Shown here: positions 17,414 through 27,588 of the stretch, one piece after another | Layout of the letters: every line of letters begins with the position of its first letter | How positions within the stretch are numbered: position 1 is the first letter of the stretch | Assembly: GCA_947493325.1 (NCBI GenBank) | Contig: CANLQI010000002.1 | Span: forward strand, 124,001 to 188,000 | Reading direction: 5' to 3' | Source of the DNA: an uncultured Sphingomonadaceae bacterium | Lineage (GTDB): Bacteria; Pseudomonadota; Alphaproteobacteria; Sphingomonadales; Sphingomonadaceae | DNA: 64,000 nt | Notes under the pieces: model-generated | What the model saw: the letters and a program-made list of their open reading frames with translations, nothing else | The model's database searches: none | What the model was told of the DNA's origin: nothing | Made by a program: the position numbers and the translations under genes

Positions 17414-18382
17414 ATGAAGACCAGCATCGATCATCTGCCCGCGGGGAAGCGGCGGGCGCTTGCGCGTTATGTGCAGATACTGCGGGAGGAATTTGCCGAT
17501 AAGCTGGTCAGCGTCACCAGCGAACGCAAAAAATCGGCGCGCATCCTGAAAATCATCCTGTTCGGCAGCCATGTGTTCGGCCGCAAATCGCGCGCGCATC
17601 CCATGGGATGGACCGAGGACCGGGTGAGCGGTTATTTTTCCGATTACGACCTGCTGGTCATCGTCAATGACGGCGAATTTACCGATATGGCCGAATATTG
17701 GGGCCCGGCCGAAGACCGGCTGTTGCTGGAGGCGCAGCGCGGCGGCAGCGGTGACGGCCTGTCGCCCTTTGCCGCGATCCCGCAGTTTATCGTGCACAGC
17801 CTGGAGGAAGTGAACAGCGCCCTTACCGAAGGGCGCTATTTCTTCACCGATATTATCGAGGACGGCATCCTGCTCTATGCGCTGGAAGAGACCAAGGGCG
17901 GCAACAAGAAATATCAGCTTGCCAAACCCGGAAAGCCCGAACCCGTGCAGGCGCACAAAATGGCGCAGGGCTATTTTGAGCAGCATCTGCCCGATGCGCG
18001 CTACAATGCCGAACTTGCCGCCAAGGCGATCAATGACGGGCAGCACAAGCACGCCGCTTTCCTGCTGCATCAGACCGTCGAGCGCGCCTATACCTGTTTC
18101 CTGCTCACCCGCACGCTCTATTCACCCGCCACGCACAATCTGTCGGCGCTGCGGTCGATGGCGGAGGACCGCGCGGCGGCGCTGCGCGATATCTGGCCCG
18201 CGCGCAAGCCGTATCGCCGCTATTTCGGCCTGCTGAAAAAAGCCTATGTCGAGGCGCGCTATTCCCCGCATTATGACATCACGCGCGAAGAGCTGGACTG
18301 GCTGGCGGGGCGAACGGCGATGCTGCTGGACCGGGTCGAGGAAATCTGCACCGCGCACCTGGACGCGACGGCACCGAAGTAA
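17414..18382 (+). CDS. Fused nucleotidyltransferase-HEPN domain protein
   Basis: ILFGSHVFG...YFSDYDLLVIV (pol-beta NTase GS-x10+-DxD) followed by HAAFLLHQTVERAYTCFLL...TH (HEPN helices). Confidence 0.82.
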   Translation: MKTSIDHLPAGKRRALARYVQILREEFADKLVSVTSERKKSARILKIILFGSHVFGRKSRAHPMGWTEDRVSGYFSDYDLLVIVNDGEFTDMAEYWGPAEDRLLLEAQRGGSGDGLSPFAAIPQFIVHSLEEVNSALTEGRYFFTDIIEDGILLYALEETKGGNKKYQLAKPGKPEPVQAHKMAQGYFEQHLPDARYNAELAAKAINDGQHKHAAFLLHQTVERAYTCFLLTRTLYSPATHNLSALRSMAEDRAAALRDIWPARKPYRRYFGLLKKAYVEARYSPHYDITREELDWLAGRTAMLLDRVEEICTAHLDATAPK

Positions 18383-18502
18383 ACCTTATCGCGGGTAATG
18401 GCCCGCTTGATCTGAACTGCCGTGATGGCCTGCCCAATCCCTAAATGTCCACGCCCGTCATGCTGAACTCGTTTGGTAATTATCCCATACAAACACGTAA
18501 TT

Positions 18503-18593
18503 CGTCATTCCCGCGAAATCGGGAATCCAACTCCTGACCTTGCAATGGGTGGAAACGGCAGGAGTTGGACCCCGGATCAAGTCCGGGGTGACG
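18503..18593. repeat. ~90-bp bipartite CGTCATTCCCGC repeat, copy 1
   Basis: CGTCATTCCCGCGAAATCGGGAATCCAA ... TTGGACCCCGGATCAAGTCCGGGGTGACG. Confidence 0.8.
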
Positions 18594-18710
18594 TAGGGGA
18601 GCTGGGGTGACATAGGGGGAGCCGAGTTGACGGTGTCCGCCGCAATTTTTGTCGTTGACTATCACCATGCCAGCCGTATTGTGCGGGCAATACAGCCAAG
18701 GAGCCGCCAC

Positions 18711-19262
18711 ATGTCATTATTCCCCGCCCTCGTTCTAACCCTATTCGCCGCCGCGCCGACGCAGGTTGCCACTTCTGCTGAAATGCCGCGGGGTGACGCG
18801 CTGGAGGCGGTCATTGCGGACCATGATGCACGGCTGTTTGCCATTCTGTTTTCCGGTTGTGACCCAGAGGGCGCCGCGAAAATGCTCGACCCCGATTTTG
18901 CAATGGTGCATGATCTGGGCGGGCTGGTCGCAGATAATGCCGAAAAGTTCATCGCCGACTATGCGCGCGAGTGCACCAAAAGCCAGCCGGGCGGTGAATA
19001 TGCAAGCTATGCCAAACGCCGCGCCATCGTTCCGGGCAGCCGCAGCGTGCGTCCCATGGGTTCATGGGGCGCGATGGAACAGGCTTACCATGTGTTTTTT
19101 GAAAAGAACGGCGATGGCCCCGAAGTGATGGTGGGCGGCGCGCAATATATCCATATGTGGCGCTGGACCGGCACCGAATTCCGCCTGACGCGCAGCTACA
19201 GCTATGACCACGGCAGCTATGACCACGGCAGCTATGACCACGGCGCGGTTCAGGCTGAATAA
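18711..19262 (+). CDS. Secreted SnoaL/DUF4440-like protein with C-terminal SYDHG repeats
   Basis: signal peptide MSLFPALVLTLFAAAPTQVATSAE; NTF2-like region LFAILFSGCDPEGAAKMLDPDFAMVHD; AAGGAG RBS. Confidence 0.65.
   Translation: MSLFPALVLTLFAAAPTQVATSAEMPRGDALEAVIADHDARLFAILFSGCDPEGAAKMLDPDFAMVHDLGGLVADNAEKFIADYARECTKSQPGGEYASYAKRRAIVPGSRSVRPMGSWGAMEQAYHVFFEKNGDGPEVMVGGAQYIHMWRWTGTEFRLTRSYSYDHGSYDHGSYDHGAVQAE
19200..19244 (+). repeat. 3 x 15-bp perfect tandem repeat
   Basis: AGCTATGACCACGGC repeated three times in frame (SYDHG x3). Confidence 0.95.
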
Positions 19263-19417
19263 GGCGCCGCCCCAAAAAGGCCGGTAATTGCATGAGCCGG
19301 ATCTCTGCGAGGGGCGCTCCTCTGTCGAAAGCATGAATGCGCCAGTCGAAAAGCGCTCGCTGCAGGACGGTGTGTCGCGGATAAATGTCCGCAGTGTATA
19401 ATCTGGGGAGAAATGTC

Positions 19418-19987
19418 ATGCGCCATGCAGTGTTGCGGTTCTGGGCCGTCACCCATATTTTTATCCTGCTACTCAGCACGCCGCCCGCTTTGGCGCAGGC
19501 TGCACCGCCGCCCACGCCCAACCCGGTCGCCGTGGAGCAGCTGCGCCACGCCATTGGCACATGGGATGCGGAGACCGATTTTTTCGGACCGGATGGCGCG
19601 CTGCTGGGCACGGGCAAAGGCACATATATATTTCAGTGGGTTATCGAGGATCGCATCGTATCGGGCGTGACGACCATTCCCGCATGGAACCAGACAGCAG
19701 CGATACTGTTTTTCCTGCGCCCGAAAGACGGTGAGATCGAAATGGCATCGGTCGGGGCGGATGGGATGCTATGGCGGATGATCGGGCCGGACGACAGCGA
19801 AGTGCGCACCACGCCCAATGTAACGATGGATGACGGCACCACCATGATGCTGCGCTTTACGCGGCATAGCGTGACCCCGGACAGTTTTGAATCGACGATG
19901 GAGATATCGGCCGACGGCGGGGCAACATGGCGACTCGGCAATAGGCAGAGGTTCGTGCGTCAAACTGCAGAAACTGGCGATGAATAG
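19418..19987 (+). CDS. Hypothetical secreted protein
   Basis: signal peptide MRHAVLRFWAVTHIFILLLSTPPALAQA; compact soluble domain. Confidence 0.65.
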   Translation: MRHAVLRFWAVTHIFILLLSTPPALAQAAPPPTPNPVAVEQLRHAIGTWDAETDFFGPDGALLGTGKGTYIFQWVIEDRIVSGVTTIPAWNQTAAILFFLRPKDGEIEMASVGADGMLWRMIGPDDSEVRTTPNVTMDDGTTMMLRFTRHSVTPDSFESTMEISADGGATWRLGNRQRFVRQTAETGDE

Positions 19988-20131
19988 ATGTGGGTATCAA
20001 CGCTTTATCGCAGCACAGGCACGTGCGGACAGACAAATATGTGATTTGTAGGCCGCCGTTCACATTGGCCGGGCGACATTGGACCCCGCGTAAAACGCAA
20101 CGTCTGGGGGCTGACAGATAGGAGAAAATTC

Positions 20132-20536
20132 ATGTCGCTGAAAATAGCAAAATATATCCTTGCCGCAGGTACCGTCACTGCCCTTGCCAGCATGTCGGCG
20201 CTGAGTGCACATCCCGGGCCGGAGCGGCACGGCAAGCATTATAAAAGCGCATACGACCGCGATATTGTGGTGCGCGGTGGCAGTTATCGTCCGGTATCGC
20301 CCAATAATGACAGCAATAATTTCTGGCTGGATTATAAAACCGACATCAGCGAAGCCGAGCGTGAGCTGGCCAGCGACCTGCGCCGCGCCACCGACGCCGA
20401 GGACCGCCGCGATGCGTATGAGGAATATCATAACGAGATCCGCGATGCGAAAAAGGATTATACCAAGGAAATGCGCGAACGCGGCTACCGCGTGGTAAAT
20501 TTCCGCGAAAACCGCGGGCGCTATGCACGGCGGTGA
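20132..20536 (+). CDS. Hypothetical secreted protein
   Basis: N-terminal signal peptide; charged C-terminal half. Confidence 0.55.
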   Translation: MSLKIAKYILAAGTVTALASMSALSAHPGPERHGKHYKSAYDRDIVVRGGSYRPVSPNNDSNNFWLDYKTDISEAERELASDLRRATDAEDRRDAYEEYHNEIRDAKKDYTKEMRERGYRVVNFRENRGRYARR

Positions 20537-20582
20537 CAATACGGAAGGAGATGACCGCGGCTTTTCCTCTCCTCCGCTGGTC

Positions 20583-20663
20583 CGTCATTCCCGCGAAGGT
20601 GGGAATCTCCTTCAATTCAGTGGAAGGATAATTATACAGTTCCCCGGCGCAGGCCGGGGGCCA
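20583..20663. repeat. Bipartite CGTCATTCCCGC repeat, copy 2 (degenerate)
   Basis: CGTCATTCCCGCGAAGGTGGGAATCTCC ... TTCCCCGGCGCAGGCCGGGGGCC. Confidence 0.65.
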
Positions 20664-20767
20664 GAGCGGCAGGCATAAACGGTGATATAAACGCACCGTC
20701 CCCATCAACCACAACCGCCGCGTGTTACGCTCTGTATCCTGAAACAAGTTCATGCATGGCGGCGTGA

Positions 20768-21325
20768 TTAATCGCCCGAATCTCCCATAGCCGCCTTATG
20801 CGCGCGGCCATTTTCGACATAGTGTGCCACACCCGCGCGCATTTCGGCAATTGCTGCTTCGGGCAGGTCGCGCAGATATTTGGCGGGACGTCCGGTCCAT
20901 AGCTGGCCGCTTTCGATCCGCTTATTCGGGGTCAGCATCGCGCCTGCGGCCAGCATGCCGTCGCCCTCAATCACGCAGCCGTCCATAACAATCGTACCCA
21001 GCCCCACAAAGGCGCGGTCTTCGAGAATACAGCCATGCACCATGGCGAGATGACCGATCAGTACATCCTCACCGATAATGGTGGGATAGCCCTCTTCACG
21101 CCCCGGTTTCGGGCTGTCGCAGTGGATCACCGTACCATCCTGCACATTGGTGCGCGCACCGATCACGATGCGGTTCACATCCGCGCGGATGACGCAATTA
21201 TACCAGATGCTGGCGTCCGGGCCAATCTCGACATCGCCGATAATCCGGCACCCCGGCGCGATAAAGGCGCTGTCATGGATTTTCGGCGTCTTGCCGTGCA
21301 GCGTGATGATCGACGTATCCGTCAT
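20768..21325 (-). CDS. Gamma-class carbonic anhydrase family protein
   Basis: left-handed beta-helix hexapeptides; VEIGPDASIWYNCVIRADVNRIVIGARTNVQDGTVIH, GEDVLIGHLAMVHGC. Confidence 0.9.
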   Translation of the reverse strand: MTDTSIITLHGKTPKIHDSAFIAPGCRIIGDVEIGPDASIWYNCVIRADVNRIVIGARTNVQDGTVIHCDSPKPGREEGYPTIIGEDVLIGHLAMVHGCILEDRAFVGLGTIVMDGCVIEGDGMLAAGAMLTPNKRIESGQLWTGRPAKYLRDLPEAAIAEMRAGVAHYVENGRAHKAAMGDSGD

Positions 21326-22320
21326 CCCAGCAACCTCGCCGCATAGGCCGCGTGATAGGTCAGCACACCGCTGCATCCCGCCCGTTTGAACGCCGTCAGC
21401 GTTTCCAACACCAATGCATCGCGGTCACCCGCACCCGCCGTTACGGCCGCCTCAATCATCGCATATTCGCCCGACACCTGGTAAGCAAACAGCGGCACGT
21501 CAAAACGGTCCGCGGCGCTGCGGATAATGTCGAGATAGGGCATGCCCGGCTTGACCATCACGCTATCCGCGCCCTCGGCAATATCCATGGCGATCTCGCG
21601 CATAGCCTCACGCGCGTTGGCCGGGTCCATCTGATAGCTTTTCTTATCGCCTTTCAAAAGGCCGCCGGAACCCACCGCATCGCGGAACGGGCCGTAAAAG
21701 GCGCTCGCATATTTGGCGGCATAGGCCATGATCTGCACACCCTGATGACCGCCATTTTCCAACGCGCCGCGGATGGCACCGACCCGCCCATCCATCATAT
21801 CGCTGGGCGCGATAATATCCGCGCCCGCTTCTGTCTGGTTCAGCGCCTGTCCCACCAGAACTTCGCTGGTCGCGTCGTTCAGCACATAGCCGTTTTCATC
21901 AATCAGCCCGTCCTGCCCATGGCTGGTATAGGGATCGAGCGCCACATCGGTCAGCACGCCGATATCATCGCCCAGCGCATCCTTGACCGCACGGATCGCG
22001 GTGCACATCAGGTTGTCGGCATTCAGCGCCTCTGCGCCATCGTCGCTGCGCCGGTCCGGCGGCGTGTTCGGGAACAGCGCGATACAGGGAATGCCAAGCT
22101 CCGCTGCCTCACGCGCGCGGCGCACGATATTGTCCACGGACCAGCGTGATACGCCCGGCAGGCTTGCCACCGGTTCCTCGGCATCCCTGCCCGATGTGAT
22201 GAACAGCGGCCAGATCAGGTCATGCGGGGAAAGCTGCGTTTCGCGCACCAGATCGCGGCTCCAGGGCGCAGAGCGCGTGCGGCGCAGGCGGGTGGCGGGA
22301 AAAGAAGGTGTGTCAGGCAT
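21322..22320 (-). CDS. hemB: Delta-aminolevulinic acid dehydratase (porphobilinogen synthase)
   Basis: RLRRTRSAPWSRDLVRETQLSPHDLIWPLFI, DVALDPYTSHGQDG, MAYAAKYASAFYGPFRDA, DSVMVKPGMPYLDI. Confidence 0.95.
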   Translation of the reverse strand: MPDTPSFPATRLRRTRSAPWSRDLVRETQLSPHDLIWPLFITSGRDAEEPVASLPGVSRWSVDNIVRRAREAAELGIPCIALFPNTPPDRRSDDGAEALNADNLMCTAIRAVKDALGDDIGVLTDVALDPYTSHGQDGLIDENGYVLNDATSEVLVGQALNQTEAGADIIAPSDMMDGRVGAIRGALENGGHQGVQIMAYAAKYASAFYGPFRDAVGSGGLLKGDKKSYQMDPANAREAMREIAMDIAEGADSVMVKPGMPYLDIIRSAADRFDVPLFAYQVSGEYAMIEAAVTAGAGDRDALVLETLTAFKRAGCSGVLTYHAAYAARLLG

Positions 22321-22497
22321 GTGCCATGTCTTAGCCGAGCAAAGCTGCCGCGCCAAGTGGGTTCGAAGCAGATGAATATCCAATGCGCTATACTGAACAG
22401 AGCCGCTGTCCTGATACCCGCCCGTCATCCTGATACTGAAACAAGCTCATGCATGATGTCTGAAACATGTTGGGGTTATACCATTGCAACATGTAAC

Positions 22498-22585
22498 GCG
22501 CATTCCTGCGAAAGCAGGAATCCAGTGCGAAACAATGAAACGACCGCGCCTGTCGCCCTGGGCTCCTGCTTTCGCAGGAGCACTT
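22498..22585. repeat. Bipartite CGTCATTCC-type repeat, copy 3
   Basis: ATTCCTGCgaaaGCAGGAAT (22502-22521) and GCTCCTGCtttcGCAGGAGC (22562-22581). Confidence 0.75.
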
Positions 22586-22774
22586 GAGAGCTGTGTGGGC
22601 ATGGCACTCCCAGTTCCTCCCCGCCTTGGGGAGGGGGACCGCTTGGCGATAGCCAAGTGGTGGAGGGGTGGATGCGGTGAAGGGCGGCCATACCGGAATA
22701 TGGTAAAGGGGCACGAGGAGAAATGAATAATGGAGAGGAACGGGTAAAGTCGTACCTCCAGCCCTTCAACCATC

Positions 22775-22872
22775 ATTACCCCGGCGAAGGCGGGGGACTG
22801 GGAATCTATCTCACCACAGTAGCTTTGGAATATAAGGTCTGTGAGATAGATTCCCGCTTTCGCGGGAATGAC
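22775..22872. repeat. Bipartite CGTCATTCC-type repeat, copy 4
   Basis: ATTACCCCGGCGAAGGCGGGGGACTGGGAATCT and AGATTCCCGCTTTCGCGGGAATGAC. Confidence 0.7.
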
Positions 22873-22933
22873 TACGCTCTCTTGGCACAAAAGTAGAATA
22901 CCAGACAGGTTTCAGGATAACGGCGTGATAGGA

Positions 22934-24526
22934 TTACATACCACCACTACCACCACTACCACCAATCCGCTCGATCTCGCGCTGCGGTCCTTTGACCTCT
23001 TCCACTTTCGCAATTGAACGGAGCGCCGCACCTGCTTCGACGCGTTTCAGGCTGCCCAGCTTTGCCTTGAAACTCCTGAGCTCACTGCCTGAAAGCTGCG
23101 CGCGTGTTGTAAAGCGCACCGACAACGGGTTGATGGTGCGGCCACCGCGATAAAGTTCATAATGCAGGTGCGGCCCTGTCGACAAGCCGGTTGAACCGAC
23201 ATAGCCGATAACCTGGCCGCGCCGCACCCGCTTGCCGCGCGATACCGCAATCCGGCTCATATGCGCATAGCCGCTGGCAAGGCCGCCGCCATGTTTGATC
23301 TTCACATATTTGCCGTAGCCGCCTTTGCGCCCGGCATATTGGACAACGCCATCGGTTGCGGCATAGATCGGCTCGCCGTGTCGTGCCTTGAAATCAAGGC
23401 CGCTGTGCATGCGGCGGTATTTCAGAATCGGATGGCGGCGCATGCCATAGCGCGACGAAACCGCCCCGCGCACCGGCCGTGCCAGCTCGCCCCGGCTTTC
23501 GCCGACGCCCGATGCCTCAAACCACTGCGTCTTGCCGCCGGTTTTCCAGCGCAGCAGCTGTGCCTTGGGCTTGCCGCCCCGGTCCAGCCCGGCATAGACG
23601 AGGTCGCCGACATCAATCTCACCGGTTTCGGCGCGTTTATAGTTCAGGATGATGTCAAACTCATCGGTCGAACGCACATCGCGGCTGACTGACATCTTGC
23701 TGCCCAATGCCCGCAGATAGGCCTGAATCGCTTTGGGCGGCGCACCTGCGGCGCGGGCCGAACGATAGAGGCTGGATCCCACCGTGCCGCGAATACGCAG
23801 CGGCGTGTCATCGACCAGAATCGGTTTTTGTTTCAATGCAAGCTGCGCGCCTTCGCGGGCAATTTCCACGTTCAGGTCAAAACGAGCGCGAAATGCAATA
23901 TTGTCGACCGGACGCGGCGCATCACGCGATGCACGGCGGCCAAGTGTAATGTCCAATTGCGTGCCAGGCCTCAGCTCGGACAGCGACATGATACCGGCCA
24001 GCATGTTTTCGATCTGCGATGCTTCATCCCCGCCCACACCGGCGCGTTGCAGGACGCGGGCAAAACTGTCACCGCGGCCATAGGTGGAGGACAGATTAAT
24101 GCTGGGCCGTTCAGGGCTTTCTTTGAGCGCGATCACCGCGTCGGTGGCCCGCATTTTGCGGCCCGTATCGCCGCCATAGGCCAGAGGCGTAATAGCGAGC
24201 GCCCGGAATTCATCGATCTGCGCTGCGCTCATCTGTACGGCAGGAGCGGCGCGAATGGGTTCAAAACCCGGCCAGAAAAACACCGCAATCGCGCCGAGCG
24301 ATGCCATAGTGGCAAGCCCGCGAAACCATTTCATACTGCCGATATTCTGGCCAAGGTCAGGCGCCCATTCAACAGCCGCAAGTTTTGCGCGCCAGCCGGT
24401 GGGCTGGGCTGTTTCGGAATGGCTTTTCCGCGCCGCCGCGCGAATATTGCGTGCATTTTGCTGGTACAAAACGGACCCCTTATCACCGTGTTTTGCGCTG
24501 CCACCCCAGCTTGAACATATGGACAT
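22934..24526 (-). CDS. M23 family metallopeptidase (cell-wall hydrolase)
   Basis: RYGMRRHPILKYRRMHSGLDFKARHGEPIYAATDGVV...GRKGGYGKYVKIKHGGGLASGYAHMSRI...TGLSTGPHLHYELYRGG; start uncertain. Confidence 0.9.
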   Translation of the reverse strand: MSICSSWGGSAKHGDKGSVLYQQNARNIRAAARKSHSETAQPTGWRAKLAAVEWAPDLGQNIGSMKWFRGLATMASLGAIAVFFWPGFEPIRAAPAVQMSAAQIDEFRALAITPLAYGGDTGRKMRATDAVIALKESPERPSINLSSTYGRGDSFARVLQRAGVGGDEASQIENMLAGIMSLSELRPGTQLDITLGRRASRDAPRPVDNIAFRARFDLNVEIAREGAQLALKQKPILVDDTPLRIRGTVGSSLYRSARAAGAPPKAIQAYLRALGSKMSVSRDVRSTDEFDIILNYKRAETGEIDVGDLVYAGLDRGGKPKAQLLRWKTGGKTQWFEASGVGESRGELARPVRGAVSSRYGMRRHPILKYRRMHSGLDFKARHGEPIYAATDGVVQYAGRKGGYGKYVKIKHGGGLASGYAHMSRIAVSRGKRVRRGQVIGYVGSTGLSTGPHLHYELYRGGRTINPLSVRFTTRAQLSGSELRSFKAKLGSLKRVEAGAALRSIAKVEEVKGPQREIERIGGSGGSGGM

Positions 24527-24744
24527 ATGCCGCAGATATTCATGAAAACAGGCTGTTTATGTTACGTGGCCAATTCTTGTGCACGAATATGGTTAAAGTC
24601 AAACTAACATTGCCGCAAAATAGGCACCGCTGCGATAATCCGTGGCATATGTTCGGCAGATTCCCGTAATGCAGGGAACAAATTTCACAATCATCGCACA
24701 AACAGCTTGAACCGGCAGCGGCAAATGCAGATGGTGGACACATA

Positions 24745-27588
24745 ATGTCCTCTCCCTTTCATCCCAGACTCACCGCTGTGCTTGGCCCCACCAATACAGG
24801 CAAGACGCATCTTGCGATCGAACGCATGTGCGGCCATTCAAGCGGCGCGATTGGCTTTCCGCTGCGGTTGCTTGCGCGTGAAGTCTATGACCGGGTGCGT
24901 GCCATCAAGGGCGATCATCAGGTCGCGTTGATTACGGGCGAAGAGCGGATTGTCCCCGACAAAGCGCGCTGGTTTCTGGCGACAATGGAATCTCTGCCGA
25001 TGGACCGCGATCTGGCCTTTATGGGGATTGACGAGGCACAGCTGGGTACGGATCCGGAGCGCGGCCATATATTCACCGACCGCATGCTGCATGCGCGCGG
25101 GCGGGAGGAAACGATGATATTGGGCGCAGAGACGCTGCGGCCCATGGTCAATGCGCTGTTGCCCGATGCCGAAATCATCACCCGTCCGCGTTTTTCCACG
25201 CTCAGCTATGCGGGCATCAAGAAACTCTCCCGCCTGCCGCCGCGCTCTGCCATTGTCGCCTTTTCGGTCGAGGAAGTTTATGCGGTGGCGGAGATGCTCC
25301 GGCGGTTTCGCGGCGGTGCGGCAGTGGTGATGGGCGCGCTCAGCCCGCGCACCCGCAACAAACAGGTCGAAATGTTTCAGAATGGCGAGGTCGATTATCT
25401 GGTCGCCACCGACGCCATCGGCATGGGGCTGAATATGGATGTGAACCATATTGCGTTTGCAAGCCTGCGCAAATTTGACGGCAAGAGACAGCGGCGGCTG
25501 CGCGTGAACGAACTGGCACAGATTGCCGGGCGCGCCGGACGGCATCAGCGCGACGGGACGTTTGGCACGCTGGCGGGCGACCGCGCGCAAAATGAGCTCA
25601 CACCCGAAGAGATTGAGGCAGTCGAGGCGCATCGTTTCCCGCCGATATCAAGACTGTACTGGCGCGAGGCCGATCCTGATATATCCAGCCTGGAAGCCCT
25701 GCTGGCCGATCTCGACAAAAAACCTTTGCGCCCCGAGCTACGCCCCGCCCCCGAAGCAGTCGACCTAGCCGTGCTGCGTCAGCTTGCCGCCGATGACACG
25801 ATTGCTTCAGGCGTGAAGGGCAAGGCACTGGTACGCCGTTTCTGGGCCGCATGCTCGCTGCCCGATTTCCGCAAAGTGGGCGCGGAACATCACGCGCGTT
25901 TCGTGGCTCAGCTATGGCACGACCTGTCACGCGGCAACGGCCATTTGCCTCATGCCTTTATGGCCCGCAAGATTGCCGAATTGGACAATATGCAGGGCGA
26001 TGTAGATGTTCTGGCCGGGCGTATTGCCGCGATCCGCACATGGGCCTATATTGCGCAGCGCCCCGACTGGCTTGCCAATCCGGCGGAAATGGCGCAGCGT
26101 GCACGCGGCGTTGAACAGAAACTGTCGGACGCGCTGCACAATGGTCTGGCACAGCGGTTTGTCGACCGCCGCACCACGGTATTGATGCGGCAATTAGGGA
26201 AGGATGCAAGTTTGTTACCTGTCACACTGGACGAAAATGACGTGATAAAAGTCGATGGCGAGGCCATTGGTTCGCTCAAAGGCTTTGAATTTATTGTCGA
26301 TGCCGATGCCAAACACGAAGACCGCAAACTGTTATTGGCCGCTGCCGAGAAATATCTGGGCACAATCCTGACCAAACGCGCGGAAGAACTCTGCGGCGAA
26401 GATCCGGCCGCGTTCAACCTGCAAGCCGATGAAGCGGGCCGCGTAGTTGTAACGTGGCGCGATAATGTGGTGGCCATCGCGGAAAAAGGCGCTTCCCTGC
26501 TGTCCCCGCGGTTTACGCCCGACCGTTCACTGGCACTGCTGCCCGGCGCATCGCGCGATGCAGTCGTGCAGCATGTGACATCGGCAGCAGAGGCGCATAT
26601 CGCCAAGGCGCTGGAGCCACTCATAAAGCTGGAAGCCCTTACAAAAGACGAAAATTGTCCGCCCTCCAATCGCGCGCTTTATGTCCAGCTGATCGAAGGC
26701 GGCGGTACAGTCCAGCGCGCAGAAGTTTCGCAGATACTGCACAGCATGGAGACCGAAGCGCGGCAGCAATTGCGCGGATCGGGCATTATGGTGGGCAGTT
26801 TTTCGCTGTTCATGCCCTATATGATCAAACCCCTGCCGCAGCAGGTTTTTGCCATGCTCGCCGCCATCTATCATGACCGCGCCGTGCCGGATGCATCGGC
26901 CATAGCCAGCTTTGCGCCGATTGTTGCTGCGCCTGAGAAAGGCGCAACACCGCCTGCCTATCTCGCCTATGGGTCACAATGGCTGCGCGTTGATATGTCG
27001 GAGAAATTGATCCGCGCGGCACATCTGGTGCGCGGCGACAGCCGGGAAGCATTCGCTGTTGATGAAGCCCTGCCGATCTCAATGGGTTTCGAGCAGGCCA
27101 ATTATCACAAGATGATGCGGGATGCCGGTTTCCGCCGCGCCGAACCACCCAAAGACACGGCCAAAGAAACGGCCAAAGAAATGGAAAGCAAAACCCCAGA
27201 GGCCGCGCCGCCATCAAAAGACAACACCCCTGCCGAGACAATCCCGGCGGATACACCGCCCGTGCCGGAGCCAGCGGTGGAGACGCAAATTACGGCGCCA
27301 AAACCGAAAGAAGCGGCAGTGCCTGCCGAAACCCAAAAGTCAGAATCGCAAGTAGAAGGCGCACCTCAGCAGCCAGAGAACATTACCCCCGTCCATTACT
27401 GGACATGGCGCGGCATCAAGACGCGCGGCAAGCCCGCCTATGCCAAACATCCGAAGCAAGGCGGTAAACCGGGCGGCAAAAAACCACAGAAAGGCCGCAA
27501 ACCCGTGCGCGAGAAACAGGCCGACCCCAACAGTCCGTTCGCCATATTGGGTGATCTGAAACTCGGCAAATCAGGCAAGTCCAAATAA
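24745..27588 (+). CDS. SUV3-like helicase-related protein
   Basis: LGPTNTGKTHLAIERM (Walker A), GIDEAQ, DAIGMGLNMDVNHIAFASLRKFDG, QIAGRAGRHQRDGTFGTL; basic low-complexity tail. Confidence 0.9.
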   Translation: MSSPFHPRLTAVLGPTNTGKTHLAIERMCGHSSGAIGFPLRLLAREVYDRVRAIKGDHQVALITGEERIVPDKARWFLATMESLPMDRDLAFMGIDEAQLGTDPERGHIFTDRMLHARGREETMILGAETLRPMVNALLPDAEIITRPRFSTLSYAGIKKLSRLPPRSAIVAFSVEEVYAVAEMLRRFRGGAAVVMGALSPRTRNKQVEMFQNGEVDYLVATDAIGMGLNMDVNHIAFASLRKFDGKRQRRLRVNELAQIAGRAGRHQRDGTFGTLAGDRAQNELTPEEIEAVEAHRFPPISRLYWREADPDISSLEALLADLDKKPLRPELRPAPEAVDLAVLRQLAADDTIASGVKGKALVRRFWAACSLPDFRKVGAEHHARFVAQLWHDLSRGNGHLPHAFMARKIAELDNMQGDVDVLAGRIAAIRTWAYIAQRPDWLANPAEMAQRARGVEQKLSDALHNGLAQRFVDRRTTVLMRQLGKDASLLPVTLDENDVIKVDGEAIGSLKGFEFIVDADAKHEDRKLLLAAAEKYLGTILTKRAEELCGEDPAAFNLQADEAGRVVVTWRDNVVAIAEKGASLLSPRFTPDRSLALLPGASRDAVVQHVTSAAEAHIAKALEPLIKLEALTKDENCPPSNRALYVQLIEGGGTVQRAEVSQILHSMETEARQQLRGSGIMVGSFSLFMPYMIKPLPQQVFAMLAAIYHDRAVPDASAIASFAPIVAAPEKGATPPAYLAYGSQWLRVDMSEKLIRAAHLVRGDSREAFAVDEALPISMGFEQANYHKMMRDAGFRRAEPPKDTAKETAKEMESKTPEAAPPSKDNTPAETIPADTPPVPEPAVETQITAPKPKEAAVPAETQKSESQVEGAPQQPENITPVHYWTWRGIKTRGKPAYAKHPKQGGKPGGKKPQKGRKPVREKQADPNSPFAILGDLKLGKSGKSK

